Of a DNA stretch of 64,000 bases, positions 22,283 through 32,164 are shown piece after piece. The notes beneath the pieces were generated by a model that was not told where the DNA came from, searched no databases, and worked only from the letters and a program-made list of their open reading frames with translations. The stretch is from Plotosus lineatus (Eukaryota; Chordata; Actinopteri; Siluriformes; Plotosidae), in contig CM045733.1 of the NCBI GenBank assembly GCA_024760905.1, forward strand, positions 26,930,001 through 26,994,000, given 5' to 3'. Each line of letters starts with the position of its first letter. Within the stretch, counting starts at the first letter, position 1. The position numbers and the translations under genes are program-made.

Positions 22283-22642
22283 TGTTATGGTCTGTGCTGG
22301 CTGGTGGAATTAATTCTTCTTTAATCATTGCAGGTGCTGGCGAGGGACGTGGCGGTTGCTGGTAGGTGAATTCCAAGCAGAACGCACCTGGTCCCAATCT
22401 GCAATCAGCAAGCAGCCACCTATAAATGGGAGCGGCGTGCTTCCCGCCGATGTCAGAAGATTGTTTTTCCGTGATTCTGCTCCTTGGCTTTCTCTTTGTA
22501 CCCTGGTTCTTGCTTCGTGCTCGACCAGTTCCCTTGACTTAGTATTCCCGTAATTTACTTTCCCGAGTGTTCAATAAATTGTTTGAACCTTCTTTTGGTC
22601 TCCTACATCTCTGGGTCCAACGCATACACCCCAGGCTTAACA
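22283..22642 (+). mobile_element. Solo LTR (Ty3/gypsy type)
   Basis: A 360-bp block with TGTTA...TAACA ends, a TATA-like CTATAAATGG at about 22431 and an AATAAA signal (22572). Flanks GCCGAC and GCTGAC look like a target duplication with one mismatch. The first 17 bases, TGTTATGGTCTGTGCTG, match the LTR start beside the gypsy fragment at 26984 and nearly match those at 33554 and 34336. No internal retroelement sequence follows, so it is a solo LTR. Confidence 0.75.
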
Positions 22643-23540
22643 GCTGACAGGTGCAAACGTTCTTCATCTACAAAAACTACTGAATCACCAAAAACAACTG
22701 CAAAAAGAAAATGCTGCTTATTTACTCACAATGGAAGCACTCCGGGCCACCAGGAGTGAATTAAACCAGTTTTCACCTGAATGATGGGAGAACCTGTCTA
22801 AGGCAGAGTACTGCGATGGTCGGGTACCCACAGGTACCCAGCGGTAACCGTGAATGCTCTTTTAGGGTTGAGGATTACATAAATGAAAATTAACAGATAC
22901 AGGTGTGGGTGGATATTTATTTGGTGTGGTCGGGGTGATTTTGTGTGTGTTCATGTTTGACATGGCTATCATTATATTAATCAGCTACATTGAGAGTCTC
23001 AGTGTTTTGGATCTACTGTGTTGGTGGAGGGAGCCATGGTATTCCAAACCCTTGTGCTCGTAAGCAGTGTTCTCACCATCCGTAGCGCAGCATGAGAGAG
23101 AGATTTTTCTGTCACCGGGGTTTGTAATCCAGAAATGGAAATCACATCTGAAGTAAGATGATGGATGAGATTTGTTTATGCACAGCAATATCCGAATTAA
23201 ATAACTCTCCTCCCAGTGACAAAATAAAAGACTGGGTGTGGTTCAGTGCAGGGAATAGGTCGGTCAGTGCAGTATTAATCATTAATATTATTGAAAAGAA
23301 TGTTGAGCAGGCTCCTTCTTAAAATAAGTCTTCAAACACTTTCCTGTGTTGCTGTCCTTTTTGTAAATTAAAACTATGACAAAATAACATTAATATAAAG
23401 AATAAAGAAAAAGAAGATCCCACGAAAGGGAGTGATGCATAGTTTACGCAACCCGTTAACACATCTGGCTGCACACTGTCCCTTGCTTCGTGGGATAGAT
23501 ATTCTGTTTCTTTATAAAAATACAAGAAGGACCCAAACAC

Positions 23541-23858
23541 ATTCATTCATTTTCTGAACCTCTTAATTCTAATTAGGGTCGCAGGGAGGCTGGTGCCCAT
23601 CCCAGTCGACTCCAGGCGAGAGCAGAGTACACCCTGGACAGCTCACCAGACCATCGCAGGGCAGGAAGATATGCAGCAACTCTTGTTGAAAGTCAGCAAA
23701 GGTTCTTTTCCAGCCTCGCACCATAAACAGTGAGGGACACGGCTAGCCTTTGATAACCCAGTTAGCTGCACTGGGGGGACGGTGACAATCCGTGGAGAGT
23801 GGGGCTTGAACCCCTAATCAGTGATCCAGCATCTTTACCACCAGGCCACCACTGCCTC
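23541..23858 (-). repeat. SINE, L2-type tail, in hAT element
   Basis: Minus strand, full arrangement from a tRNA-like head (GGCAGTGGTGGCCTGGTGG) to the AATTAGAATTAAGAGG tail and (ATGA)n. Confidence 0.8.
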
Positions 23859-24649
23859 AGGCCTCAAATAGAAATTGGGAATTTTCATTGAAAGTAAATT
23901 TTTATTCTTCTTTATTTGAATCTAAACGTTTTTGTTGCAAGCAGGATTGTAATTTAATTGTCTCTGAAGTTGTTTAAATCAATGCCACACATTGTTTTTA
24001 TATTAACATGAAGGGAAAGGGGGAAAAATTATTTTAAATATCAAAAAAGAATTTGTGACTCCCAGTGTTTTCTTTACAGTGGAAAATGGGTCCAAATGGC
24101 TTTTTGAATGGCAAAGGTTGCTGACCCCTGTTCTATGAAGTTCAAGGCTTAACGGGCTGATCCAACCAATTTGGTGCTGCAAGTAATCAGTGTTAAACAC
24201 TTGCGTGCATTCAAATGAGCAAAATTACAAATTTACCTAAATTTTTACACAGCCAATTTTTCACAGTCTAATTAATTTTATACAACCAAATACAGCTTCA
24301 CTAAAAACCTTTTTACACCCCAGTACTCAGATGTTTCTAATAAATGAAAGACATACGACTGTGATCTTTTTTGTTGAAAGTAGAATAAATTATTCTGCAG
24401 GCTGTGAGGGGTTCCCAAAAATCTTCATATGACTATAATTGCATATATTGAGATTACAGATCATTTTAAAATGTGAAAATATTCCTTTCACACAAATACC
24501 ATTTTTAAAAATTTGGCTAAAAATTATTTAATGTGACTCTAACACCTAGTTATCCAGCTACTATAATTCACATAAATCAGATAAAAATTATTTAAAAAAT
24601 ATTATTAACACATTAATATTAATATAATACCATTCTTTTTTTCTGGAGG

Positions 24650-25001
24650 GCAGTGGTGGTCTGGTGGTAAAAGGTTCTGGATCACTGATCGTAAGGTTGG
24701 AGATTCGAGTCCCACTCTCCACAAGGTTGTCACTGCAACCCAAGTGCAGCTAACTGGGTTATAAAAGGCTGGCCATGGCTCTAACTGTCTATGGTGTGAG
24801 GTTCATGTAAAAAAAACATTGCTGACTTTCGATAAGTCTGCTCCTTGCTAAAGGGTTGTGTCAAGAAGGGCATCAGACGTAAAAACCTATGCCAAATCGA
24901 ATATGCAAATCATTAATATGACTTCCATAAAGATGGAGGCAGATAATGTGCTGTGGAAACCCCTGAGAAAAAGGGAACGGCCAAAAGGAAAGGAAGAAGA
25001 T
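24650..25001 (+). repeat. SINE, RTE-type tail with short insert
   Basis: The head GGGCAGTGGTGGTCTGGTGG and body are followed by GGGCATCAGACGTAAAAACC. A spacer CATTAATATGACTTCCATAA lies before the RTE tail. The same spacer occurs at 17565 and, inverted, at 37575, so it marks a SINE subfamily. Confidence 0.8.
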
Positions 25002-25423
25002 TATTCTTTTTATGGGATTTGCTCACTTGACTATACATGAAGGACTGTAGCTCTTGGGTATTTCCCTCCCTCCCTTCCTTTCTCTATCCCTCCATCCATT
25101 TGTTCTTACTTATAAGATATGATTAGAAATTAATTTAGTTTGATGCCCCAAGTTCATCACATGGTTCAGCACACCAGAAACAGTGAAACATGACATGCTA
25201 AGACCACTAATTGGCTGATAGGCACATTTATTTAAAATCCCACTCAAGCATGGAATACAATTTAAAATTCATAAGTCAAAGAAGAAATAAATCATTTTCA
25301 TGGCACTTTTATCTGACACACCAAAAGTAAAATAATTACTATAAAAATTATTGCTGTAATAAATCACATAAGGGCTGAAGTACCATTCAGGAAAAAAATT
25401 CTGTTAGAAAATGTTGCTTAATA
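25002..25423. other. Duplicated intron sequence, no gene
   Basis: The later part (from about 25130) aligns to copy B around 52370-52610. No exon is present. Confidence 0.6.
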
Positions 25424-25997
25424 CCCCCCATTTCACTGGAGTGCAACAGACTTGGAAGCAAAAATGTAGTCATCCTCCAACGTTCCTCAGTCATTCCCTC
25501 ATTGTCCGTGTCCTTCCATATGATTCCAAATGTTTTCCTCCACTTCCGGCAGACCAAAATCTTCCGCGAACGTGCTTTTGAACATGATCAAAAGCACGTT
25601 CATGGAAAAATCTTCTGACAGTGTTCCCTTTGGTTCCCCAGTCCTTCCGCAAACATTCTACAATCTTTCCTTTTATTCCACAAATGTTCCGAGCCTGTTC
25701 CGCGAGGACCCCCCCCTTCCAGATGGTCAAAAGCGGCCACGGAATGTTTGTATTCATCTACGGATCTCCACGGAACACTTTCGAAAGGCGCGGAATGAAT
25801 ACGGAACAATAGAGAAACACTGCGTAATTACCGAAGGCAGTACACGGAACAAAGCAGGATGTTTGCGGAATACATGCGGAACGTTTGCGGAATGGTTTCA
25901 GATAGCACGGAAGACTTGCGAAACACTCACAGAAGTCACTTCCACTATAAATACAGGCACACAAGACAAAGAGCCATTCATTTCGAGATACTCCACA

Positions 25998-26280
25998 ATG
26001 CCGAAAGCCAAGCGAAAGACATCCACCAAGAGGCCATGGTCTCCAACACCGGAAACCCCACTGGAAGAGCCTTCTCAGGAAGCCGAGGTCGACGCCGAGC
26101 TGGATGTCGCTTCTGTTGAGATCGCCGAGCTCAGGGCTCGCGCATTGGGAAGAGCAACGAGGAGCTGAAACAATGGTTCCATAGCGTGCGCACGAGGCTG
26201 GGAAAGCTTAGATGGTGGAAGTCAGGGCAAGCTGACCTCAACATGTTGCAGAGGGACCAGTGGATATAAACAAGCTTTAG
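25998..26280 (+). pseudogene. TIR-element accessory ORF, N-terminal part
   Basis: Starts MPKAKRKTSTKRPWSPTPET, a basic Ser/Pro-rich, nuclear-signal-like beginning, followed by EVDAELDVASVEIAELRARA. A frameshift near 26150 leads to EELKQWFHSVRTRLGKL and LNMLQRDQWI. From memory, this resembles the SANT/MADF-like DNA-binding partner proteins found with some PIF/Harbinger elements; I cannot confirm that here. A stop follows at 26267. Confidence 0.45.
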
Positions 26281-26594
26281 CTTCCTATGTCCACACATAG
26301 TCGAGGTACAGCGGAGGAATGTGGTCTCTCTCAAGGCGAAGATTGCTGCTGCTGCAGCTGGCTCCGGCAGTTCCACGCCTACTACCGCTGGAGAACCTCC
26401 ACTATATGTCCACTGCCATCAACGCCTGAGGGGTCACAGGACAGTGGACATATCAACCTAGCAGAAAAGGCAACACCCGTCAGCCCCCTCGACACAACGC
26501 CTGCCATCGCAACGTCCAGGTCCACCGTGGCATGGTCTATAGCTCCAATGTCCATCCTTGACGACAGAGATGACCGGATTCTCACAGTAGCCGT

Positions 26595-26983
26595 ACCGCT
26601 GGTGAACCAGAGAAGGGACGTACGCATGGCCGATGAGTCTGAGAGGGTGAGTTTCACCAGTTGGGCGGCAGCTGTGCTGCATAATCTACCTAAACCATTG
26701 TACAGGCATGCCAAATTGAAAATCCAAGAACTGCTGAACGAATGCTTGGACAGAGCTGAACCCTTGGAGATGCATCCGCAGGAACAACTACCTCCTATTC
26801 AGCAGAGATCGCAGCAGCTCCAGCCTCCTCCACAGCATTTGCAGCAACACTACCAGCAGCTTCGACCACCACCTCTGCACCACCAGTGGCATCAGCAGCA
26901 CTACTGGCCGCCCCCACCAACACCAAGAGACAATGCAATGAATGGAGAGAGAGTTAATGCTACCAGCCAGCACAGACCATAAC
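26595..26983 (+). pseudogene. TIR-element ORF, Gln/Pro-rich C-terminal part
   Basis: Encodes FTSWAAAVLHNLPKPL, then LKIQELLNECLDRAE, and a long Gln/Pro/His-rich run with repeated QQ, PPP and HHQ. The helical LKIQELL part could be a BESS-like dimer motif. The frame runs into LTR sequence at its end (NATSQHRP). Function not recognised. Confidence 0.4.
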
Positions 26984-28655
26984 AGTACCCCCACCCCCCC
27001 AAGGGACGCCACCTGGCGCCCGACCAGGCTTGTCCGGGAACTGATGATAAAACTCCATTAATAAGTCTGGGTCCAGGATTAGGAGCGAGGAATCCAGAAG
27101 CATTCTTCGGGGCCATACCCCTCCCAGTCCACCAGGTACTGGAAACCTTGACCCCATCTGTGTACATCGAGGATGCGGTTGACTGTGTACGCGGGGTGTC
27201 CATCAATCAGCCGGGGAGGCCTTGATCAGGGATACATGGAATACTGGGTGTACTTTGAGTGAGGATGGGAGCTTGAGTCGGAGGGCGCTGGGGCTTATGA
27301 TTTTTTCTATCACATAGGGCCCGATGTACCTGGGAGACAATTTCTTTGAGTTGACTTGCAGGGGCAGGTCCCAGGAGGAGAGCCAAACTTGTTGTCCGAC
27401 AGTGTAGGGAGGTGCCGGGGTCTAATGACGATCGGCGATTCTCCGGTTTCGGGCCACTGTTCGTTCCAGGGCGGCATGTGCTTCTCTCCAGATTCGGCGT
27501 GCTCAGCGAAACTGCGCCTGGACGGATGGAACAGCCACTTTGATCTGCTGGCTGGGAAACAGGGGAGGCTGGAACCCGTTGATCACCATAAAGGGAGACA
27601 TCCCGGTGGCGGCACAGACAAGAGAGTTGTGTGCATATTCGATCCATGGGAGGTGTGTGGCCCAGGAGGCTGGGAGACGGGAGGCGACGCAGTGCAGGGA
27701 GGATCCGATGCTTTGATTAGTTCGCTTTGCCTGCCAGTTAGACAGAGGATGGTAGCTGGAGGTCAAGCTACAAGAGACTCCCAACGTGTCGCAGAACACC
27801 TTCCAAACTCTAGATGCAAATTGGGGCCTTGGTCTGAAACAACGTCCTGGGGCATGCCATGGAGGCGAAAGACATGTTGGACCAGGAGACCAGCTGTTTC
27901 CATCGCCGAGGGGAGTTTGGGTAGGGCGACGAAGTGAACCGCCTTGGGGGACCGATCCACTATCATCAGGATGGCTGTGTTGCCCTCGGACGGGGGTAAT
28001 CCCGGAACAAAGTCCACTGCAATGTGCGACCAGGGACAATGAGGAACGGGTAAGGGTTGGAGGAGACCCGTGGTTGCACGATGGGAGGACTTGCGCCGGG
28101 CACAGGTGGCACAAGCTCCCACAAACTCCCTGGTGTTGGCTGCTATTGTTGGTCACCAGAAGCGTTGTTGGAGTAGGAAGAGAGTTTGGTGGGCACCGGG
28201 GTTGCAGGCTAATTTTGATGACTGAGCCCACTGGAGCACTGGGGTTCTGGCCGGCGGGGGAACGTATAGTCGACCTTAGGGTCACCCAACGGGCTCTGGT
28301 TCCCCCTGATGGGCATCCTGAACTAGCCATTCGACCTCCCATTGAGCTGCTTCAAGTATACAAGAAGCGGACAGGATGGTCTCCATGGTGGTGTCCTCCC
28401 CCGAGGAGAACTGCCTGGAGAGAGTGTCTGGTTTCGTATTCCGAGAGCCGGGTTGGTACGTTAGTGTGAAGTTGAATCTTCCTAGGTAGAGCAAACATCA
28501 TGCCTAACGGGAGTTCAACCTCTTGGCCGTTCGGAGGTAAGACAATTTTTATGGAAGGTCCAGACCACGAAGGGGTGGGCTGCCCATTCCAGCCAGTGCC
28601 ATAACTCCTGGAGCGCCAAGACCACCGCCAGCAGCTCACGATTCCCAACATCATA
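26940..28655 (-). pseudogene. Ty3/gypsy chromovirus pol fragment (RNase H end, integrase, chromodomain)
   Basis: The minus strand shows, 5' to 3', an RNase H remnant (LAVVL-like, then FNFTLTYQPGSRNTKPDTLS near 28450), integrase core blocks ([20 protein letters not shown] near 28010; [11 protein letters not shown] near 27850; [20 protein letters not shown] near 27750) and a C-terminal block ([17 protein letters not shown], 27330). A chromodomain-like block ([20 protein letters not shown]) lies near 27170. A polypurine tract and an LTR start (TGTTATGGTCTGTGC, minus strand from 26984) follow. Gag, protease and most of RT are missing and frames are broken, so it is inert. It lies inside the TIR element at 25424-29486. 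Confidence 0.8.
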
Positions 28656-29085
28656 GTTCTGTTCTCTCTATCTCATCTCTCTATCTCTCTTTCATCTCAG
28701 TAATTTATAAACATGTTGTAAATTATAAACATCTGTAAAATTTTAAATTTATTACAAATTATAAACATATTGACATTAAAAATTTAAAAAAGACTTTAAC
28801 ACAAACAAGAGTCAATAATAACACACAATTATCTCAACAACATTAGAAACCAGCATATAATATGGTTGTTCAATTAAAGTCCCCATTGTTCATTGCCACA
28901 CTGCATTATTTTTTTTTAGTCTGGAATGATTTATTGAAGGTGCAAATAATAGGAACATATAGGCATAATGAGATTCCTTGGTTGAATCTGCGTATTTATA
29001 GGTGGAATCAGGAGCAAATCCTTTGATCTTTGCCAATTTTTCTGCGTTGAAACGTGGTTACGCCAGGTATTCCTCAGTCATTCCT
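28656..29085. other. TIR-element interior, no gene
   Basis: AT-rich sequence between the gypsy fragment and the CGGAA-rich right end. It starts with a degenerate (TCTC)n patch. Confidence 0.5.
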
Positions 29086-29649
29086 CAGTCATTCCGTGTT
29101 GAACGTAAGCATTCCGCTTTTATTCTGTGTATTCCGCAATCATCCCAAAGGTCTTCCTTCTAAAATGGAGTAGTGCCATAGTCATTCCTCGAGTGTTCCG
29201 TGCTTTCCATCAATGTTCCGTGAATTATCTGAAGGTCTTCCTTTGCAATCCGCACTGGTTCTGAAGGTAATCCTTGTGCTTTTACGCATGTATTCCTACA
29301 TTGTACCGCAGTTTTTCTGTGTCTGTTCTGTACATGAAGTGAATGTTCCGAAGGTGTTCCGAGGGTACAATTTTCCATAGGTTTTTGACCCATTTTCCGT
29401 GTAAAAATGCTGAAGCTCCTCCATAGACTGCATTCTGTGCCTTTCCGCCACGATCATTGCATTCCGCGCTCCAGTGAAATGGGTGCATAAAAGCCTATGT
29501 GGAATGTTTTTCAACATAAATTACGTCCACCCCTATCTACTGTATTCTCAGTGCTATCACTCATACACATGGTTTCTATCACAAGAACAGTTAACAGAGA
29601 AAAATCTAATGAACTCTAGGAAACCGGGAATAGTCAGCTTACTCTATAC

Positions 29650-29803
29650 CTCCTCAGATCCCACATACTGACTGAGTTGCCTGCTTCCGCATAAAGAAAT
29701 GTTCCAGAAGGATTCAGGGAAATCTTGTTGATGGGGATCCCACCAGGAGCGATAGCAGCAGCTCGATTGCCCAGATATCACCTTGAGACACTTGGCCCAA
29801 GGA
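29650..29803 (-). pseudogene. kif21-like: KIF21-like WD40 exon 3, copy A (10-bp deletion)
   Basis: The minus strand begins after CTTTCAAG with SLGQVSQGDI. After a frame change it continues ...[21 protein letters not shown] and SVSMWDLR, ending AG before GTATAG. Compared with exon B3 it lacks TGCTAATCTG after GATATCTG, shifting the frame, and has GCCTCA to GAAGCA (Ala-Ser to Glu-Ala) and Arg to Ser changes. The length is 154 bases, two short of a multiple of three plus the phase expected for 164 bases. It is a dead exon in the expanded duplicate. Confidence 0.75.
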
Positions 29804-29995
29804 CTTGAAAGAAGAAGCCAAAAAAAAAAAAGTGCATCAAAGCCAACTTTTCTTACTTTTTTCTTTTTAAGAAATAACAAAGGAATTAAGTATAAACTAT
29901 GCCTCTTGTCCAACATAAACACATTTAGATGACCCAATTAGTACTGAATAAGTTGAAGTAAAGTGTAACTCATATGCTGTACATATGCACTTGAC

Positions 29996-30454
29996 TCAGT
30001 GCTTCTGAATTATTATTTTAATAAATTTTAAATAATTATTATTTTCTTCCCCTGGAACAAAAAAACAATTTCACGCCAACCCCAACACCCCACGAGCGAC
30101 TATAAATAGTATTATTTGTCTATAAAATATTTGAGAAGCACTAACTTGACTGAATATTCCAAGGAATGAATTGTTAATTTTTGAAGAAGGACAATAATGA
30201 AGCTGCCTGACCAGAGAAAACTGTGAGTGCCTGTGATTTTTATTTTCCCGATAATGGACCAAGATGAAAATTGCCAAATAATTTATTCAGTTATTCAACA
30301 CTGCAATTCAGCGATATCGACCGAGCCTAAGGCAAACAATTATTTCAGTATACATAACACATGAACATCCAAAAATCAAAACAACATGTAAAATCAAGAT
30401 TTTACTGGTTACTGGGGTGTTGACATGCTTCTGGCATCATTGGCCCAATTGCAT
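29996..30454. other. No gene seen
   Basis: Right of the duplication edge. A patch around 30072-30112 (CCCCACGAGCGACTATAAATA) resembles 18765-18790, but I recognise no full repeat. Confidence 0.45.
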
Positions 30455-30622
30455 GTATCCGCTCTCTCTGAGCCAGGGCAGAATCCCTCCTGGACAGCTC
30501 ACCAGCCATCACAGGGTGGAAACATGCTGACGGCTATGCAGCTACTCTTGACAAAAGTCAGCAATGGTTCTTTTACAGTGAGAGACATGGCCGGCCTTTG
30601 ATAACCCAGGTAGCTGCACTGG
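30455..30622 (-). repeat. SINE fragment, L2-type body
   Basis: The minus strand has CCAGTGCAGCTACCTGGGTT, CATTGCTGACTTTTGTCAAG and CATAGCCGTCAGCATGTTTC. It lacks head and tail ends. Confidence 0.7.
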
Positions 30623-30639
30623 GGAAAAATCAATATAGA

Positions 30640-30882
30640 ATTTTTAAATTAAATGGTTTGGACATGTACAGAGGCGGGATAGTGAGTATATTGGTAGTAG
30701 GATGCTGAGGTTGGAACTACCAGGCGGAAGACCAAAGAGAAGATTTATGGATGTGGTGATGGAAGACATGAAGGTAGTTGGAGTAAGAGTAGAAGATGCA
30801 GAGGATAGGGTGAAATGGAGGCAGATGATTCGCTGTGGCGAAGAGAAAAGCCGAAAGGAGAAGAAGAAGAAGAAGAAGTTAG
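30640..30882 (+). mobile_element. RTE (Expander-like) LINE 3'-end fragment
   Basis: Encodes GRPKRRFMDVVMEDMKVVGV and RVKWRQMIRCG, then the AAAAGCCGAAAGG end and (GAA)n. It is 5'-truncated, as expected for incomplete reverse transcription. Confidence 0.8.
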
Positions 30883-30923
30883 CATTTTAAATTAAATATT
30901 ATTATTAGAAGCTGTTGGTAGGG

Positions 30924-31269
30924 CAGTGGTAGTCTAGTGGTACAGGGCGCTGGATCGCTGATCCAAAGGTTGGGGGTTCGAGTCCCACTCTCCACAAGGT
31001 TGTCACTGCCCCCCCCCCCAGTGCGGCTAACTGGGTTATCAAAGGCGGGCCATGTCTCTCACTGTTTATGGTGAGAGGCATGTAAAAGAACTATTGCTGA
31101 CTTTCTTAAAGAGTAGCTGCAAAGTCGTCAGCCTGTTTCTGTCCCTTGCTAAAAGGGTTGTGACAGGAAGGGCATCCGACGTAAAAACCTCTGCCAAAAT
31201 CAAACGTGCGAATCAGATGATTCGCTGTGGCGACTCCCGAGTAAAGGGGAAAAGCCGAAAGGAAGACAG
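30924..31269 (+). repeat. tRNA-derived SINE, RTE-type tail
   Basis: A complete copy: head GGGCAGTGGTAGTCTAGTGG, B box GGTTCGAGTCC, body, the GGGCATCCGACGTAAAAACC block and the GATTCGCTGTGGCGACTCCC tail. Confidence 0.85.
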
Positions 31270-31305
31270 AAGCTGTTGGTGGTTTTGCTAGTTATTAATT
31301 ACTTT

Positions 31306-31560
31306 TCATTCATTCATTAATTTTCTGTAACCACTTAATCCTACTTAGGGTCTCGGGAAGCTGGTGCCATTACCAGCCGACTCGGGGCGATGGCAGAGTA
31401 CACCCTGGACAGCTCGCCAGGCCATCGCAGGGCTGAAACACGCTGACGGCTATGCAGATACTTTTTAAGAAAGTCAGCAATGGTTCTTTTACATGAACCT
31501 CACACCATAGACAGTGAGAGACATGACCGGCCTTTGATAACTCAGTTAGCTGCACTGGGG
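31306..31560 (-). repeat. SINE, L2-type tail
   Basis: The minus strand runs from AGTGCAGCTAACTGAGTTAT through the body and AGCTCGCCAGG... to TAAGTAGGATTAAGTGG and (ATGA)n. The tRNA head is missing. Confidence 0.8.
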
Positions 31561-32164
31561 GTAATTACTTTTTTATATCTATTTTTATTATACTGTAGAA
31601 TCTTTGTGTGCCTGTCAATTATTTTGTTTATTTTTTGTTTACTTCTGTATTTATTTTTCTCAATACCTGTTTTGTAAAAACAAATGTCAACATTTGTCAG
31701 TACAATAAAATAACCTCTGAACTGAATTGATAAAAGTACAATATTCAGGTGATACGAAACAAGAAAAATCTAATTTAGTTATTTTCTGAAACTGGGTCAG
31801 ATTTAATGGTTCACATTTTGGAACGAATAAGTTTCAAAAACTATAACGAATTAAATCCAATCCTGCACTGAAATGTATGTCCAGAGTAGAAATTCCTATT
31901 TTTTTCTTACTTTGTGGACTGAAAATCACATATCAATTCAGGGTTCCAATGGGGTCCACGCCAATTATTTCTGGACCCGATCCATTTTTCCCTTGAGGGG
32001 TGAGGTTCCATAATACTCCATTCACTGTTCAATTGAATGATCTACTGAAGTGTATTTATTTCACACACACAGTCAAGCGGTAATTAATTTATTCACGACA
32101 AAAGTGGCATGAATTTCAAGTCCAAGCATGAATTCATTTGACATGAATTTCATTATTCGGATTA
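31561..32164. other. No gene seen
   Basis: AT-rich; includes a degenerate AATAAA-rich patch near 31700. No exon or repeat recognised. Confidence 0.45.

Larger units (their letters stand above)
22175..24130. mobile_element. hAT (Charlie-like) non-autonomous element
   Basis: Ends CAGGGGTCAGCAACCC and GGTTGCTGACCCCTG are inverted repeats, and the 8-bp target duplication TTCTATGA (22167-22174 and 24131-24138) is perfect. The subterminal GGCTCCGGAGCCGCATGCGG palindrome is typical of hAT elements of the Charlie type. No transposase was found. The interior holds a solo LTR and a SINE. It inserted into the Tc1 relic. Confidence 0.9.
20540..24420 (-). mobile_element. Tc1-like transposon, split by two SINEs and a hAT element
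   Basis: The Tc1 relic is recognisable in blocks 20540-20611, 20846-21235, 21579-22174 and 24131-24420. It carries transposase fragments on the minus strand (next feature) and the usual untranslated sequence AGCCTTTGACGAGGGGATTC near 20896. Two SINEs and one 1,956-bp hAT element have landed in it. With these removed the blocks join in order. Exact Tc1 ends are uncertain. Confidence 0.75.
25424..29486. mobile_element. 4.06-kb TIR transposon with CGGAA subterminal repeats, 3-bp TSD
   Basis: The left end CCCCCCATTTCACTGGAGTG and right end (reverse complement GCACCCATTTCACTGGAGCG) are inverted repeats. Flanks ATA (25421-25423 and 29487-29489) give a 3-bp duplication, and copy B around 52630 shows the empty site. 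Both subterminal regions are packed with TTCCG/CGGAA words (14 on the left, about 10 on the right). Inside are a basic-start ORF, a Gln/Pro-rich ORF and a Ty3/gypsy fragment; no transposase is visible. The 3-bp duplication fits PIF/Harbinger best, but the superfamily is uncertain. Confidence 0.7.
12950..29995. repeat. Segmental duplication copy A of KIF21 WD40 region (TE-expanded)
   Basis: Alignable blocks to copy B occur in the same order and orientation: 12950-13612 with 49066-49695, 16872-17227 with about 49695-50060, 25130-25423 with about 52370-52610, and 29487-29995 with about 52625-53085. Shared words include AAGGTGATTATTAAATATTG, GGCTGATAGGCACATTTATT and AGGTATTTTGTGCTG. Exon 4 and exon 3 equivalents are inside. 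The copy spans 17 kb against 4 kb in B because of RTE, SINE, Tc1, hAT and TIR-element insertions. The left edge is at a (CA)n tract; the right edge falls inside the exon 2 equivalent. Confidence 0.8.

Noticed and set aside
25530..25960. CGGAA repeats taken as a possible satellite or regulatory array
   Set aside because: They are scattered words, not a tandem unit, and they mirror similar words at the other end of the same TIR element; treated as subterminal repeats.
27356..28469. Plus-strand open frames of 193 and 227 codons
   Set aside because: They lie antisense to the gypsy integrase region, whose conserved blocks are on the minus strand.
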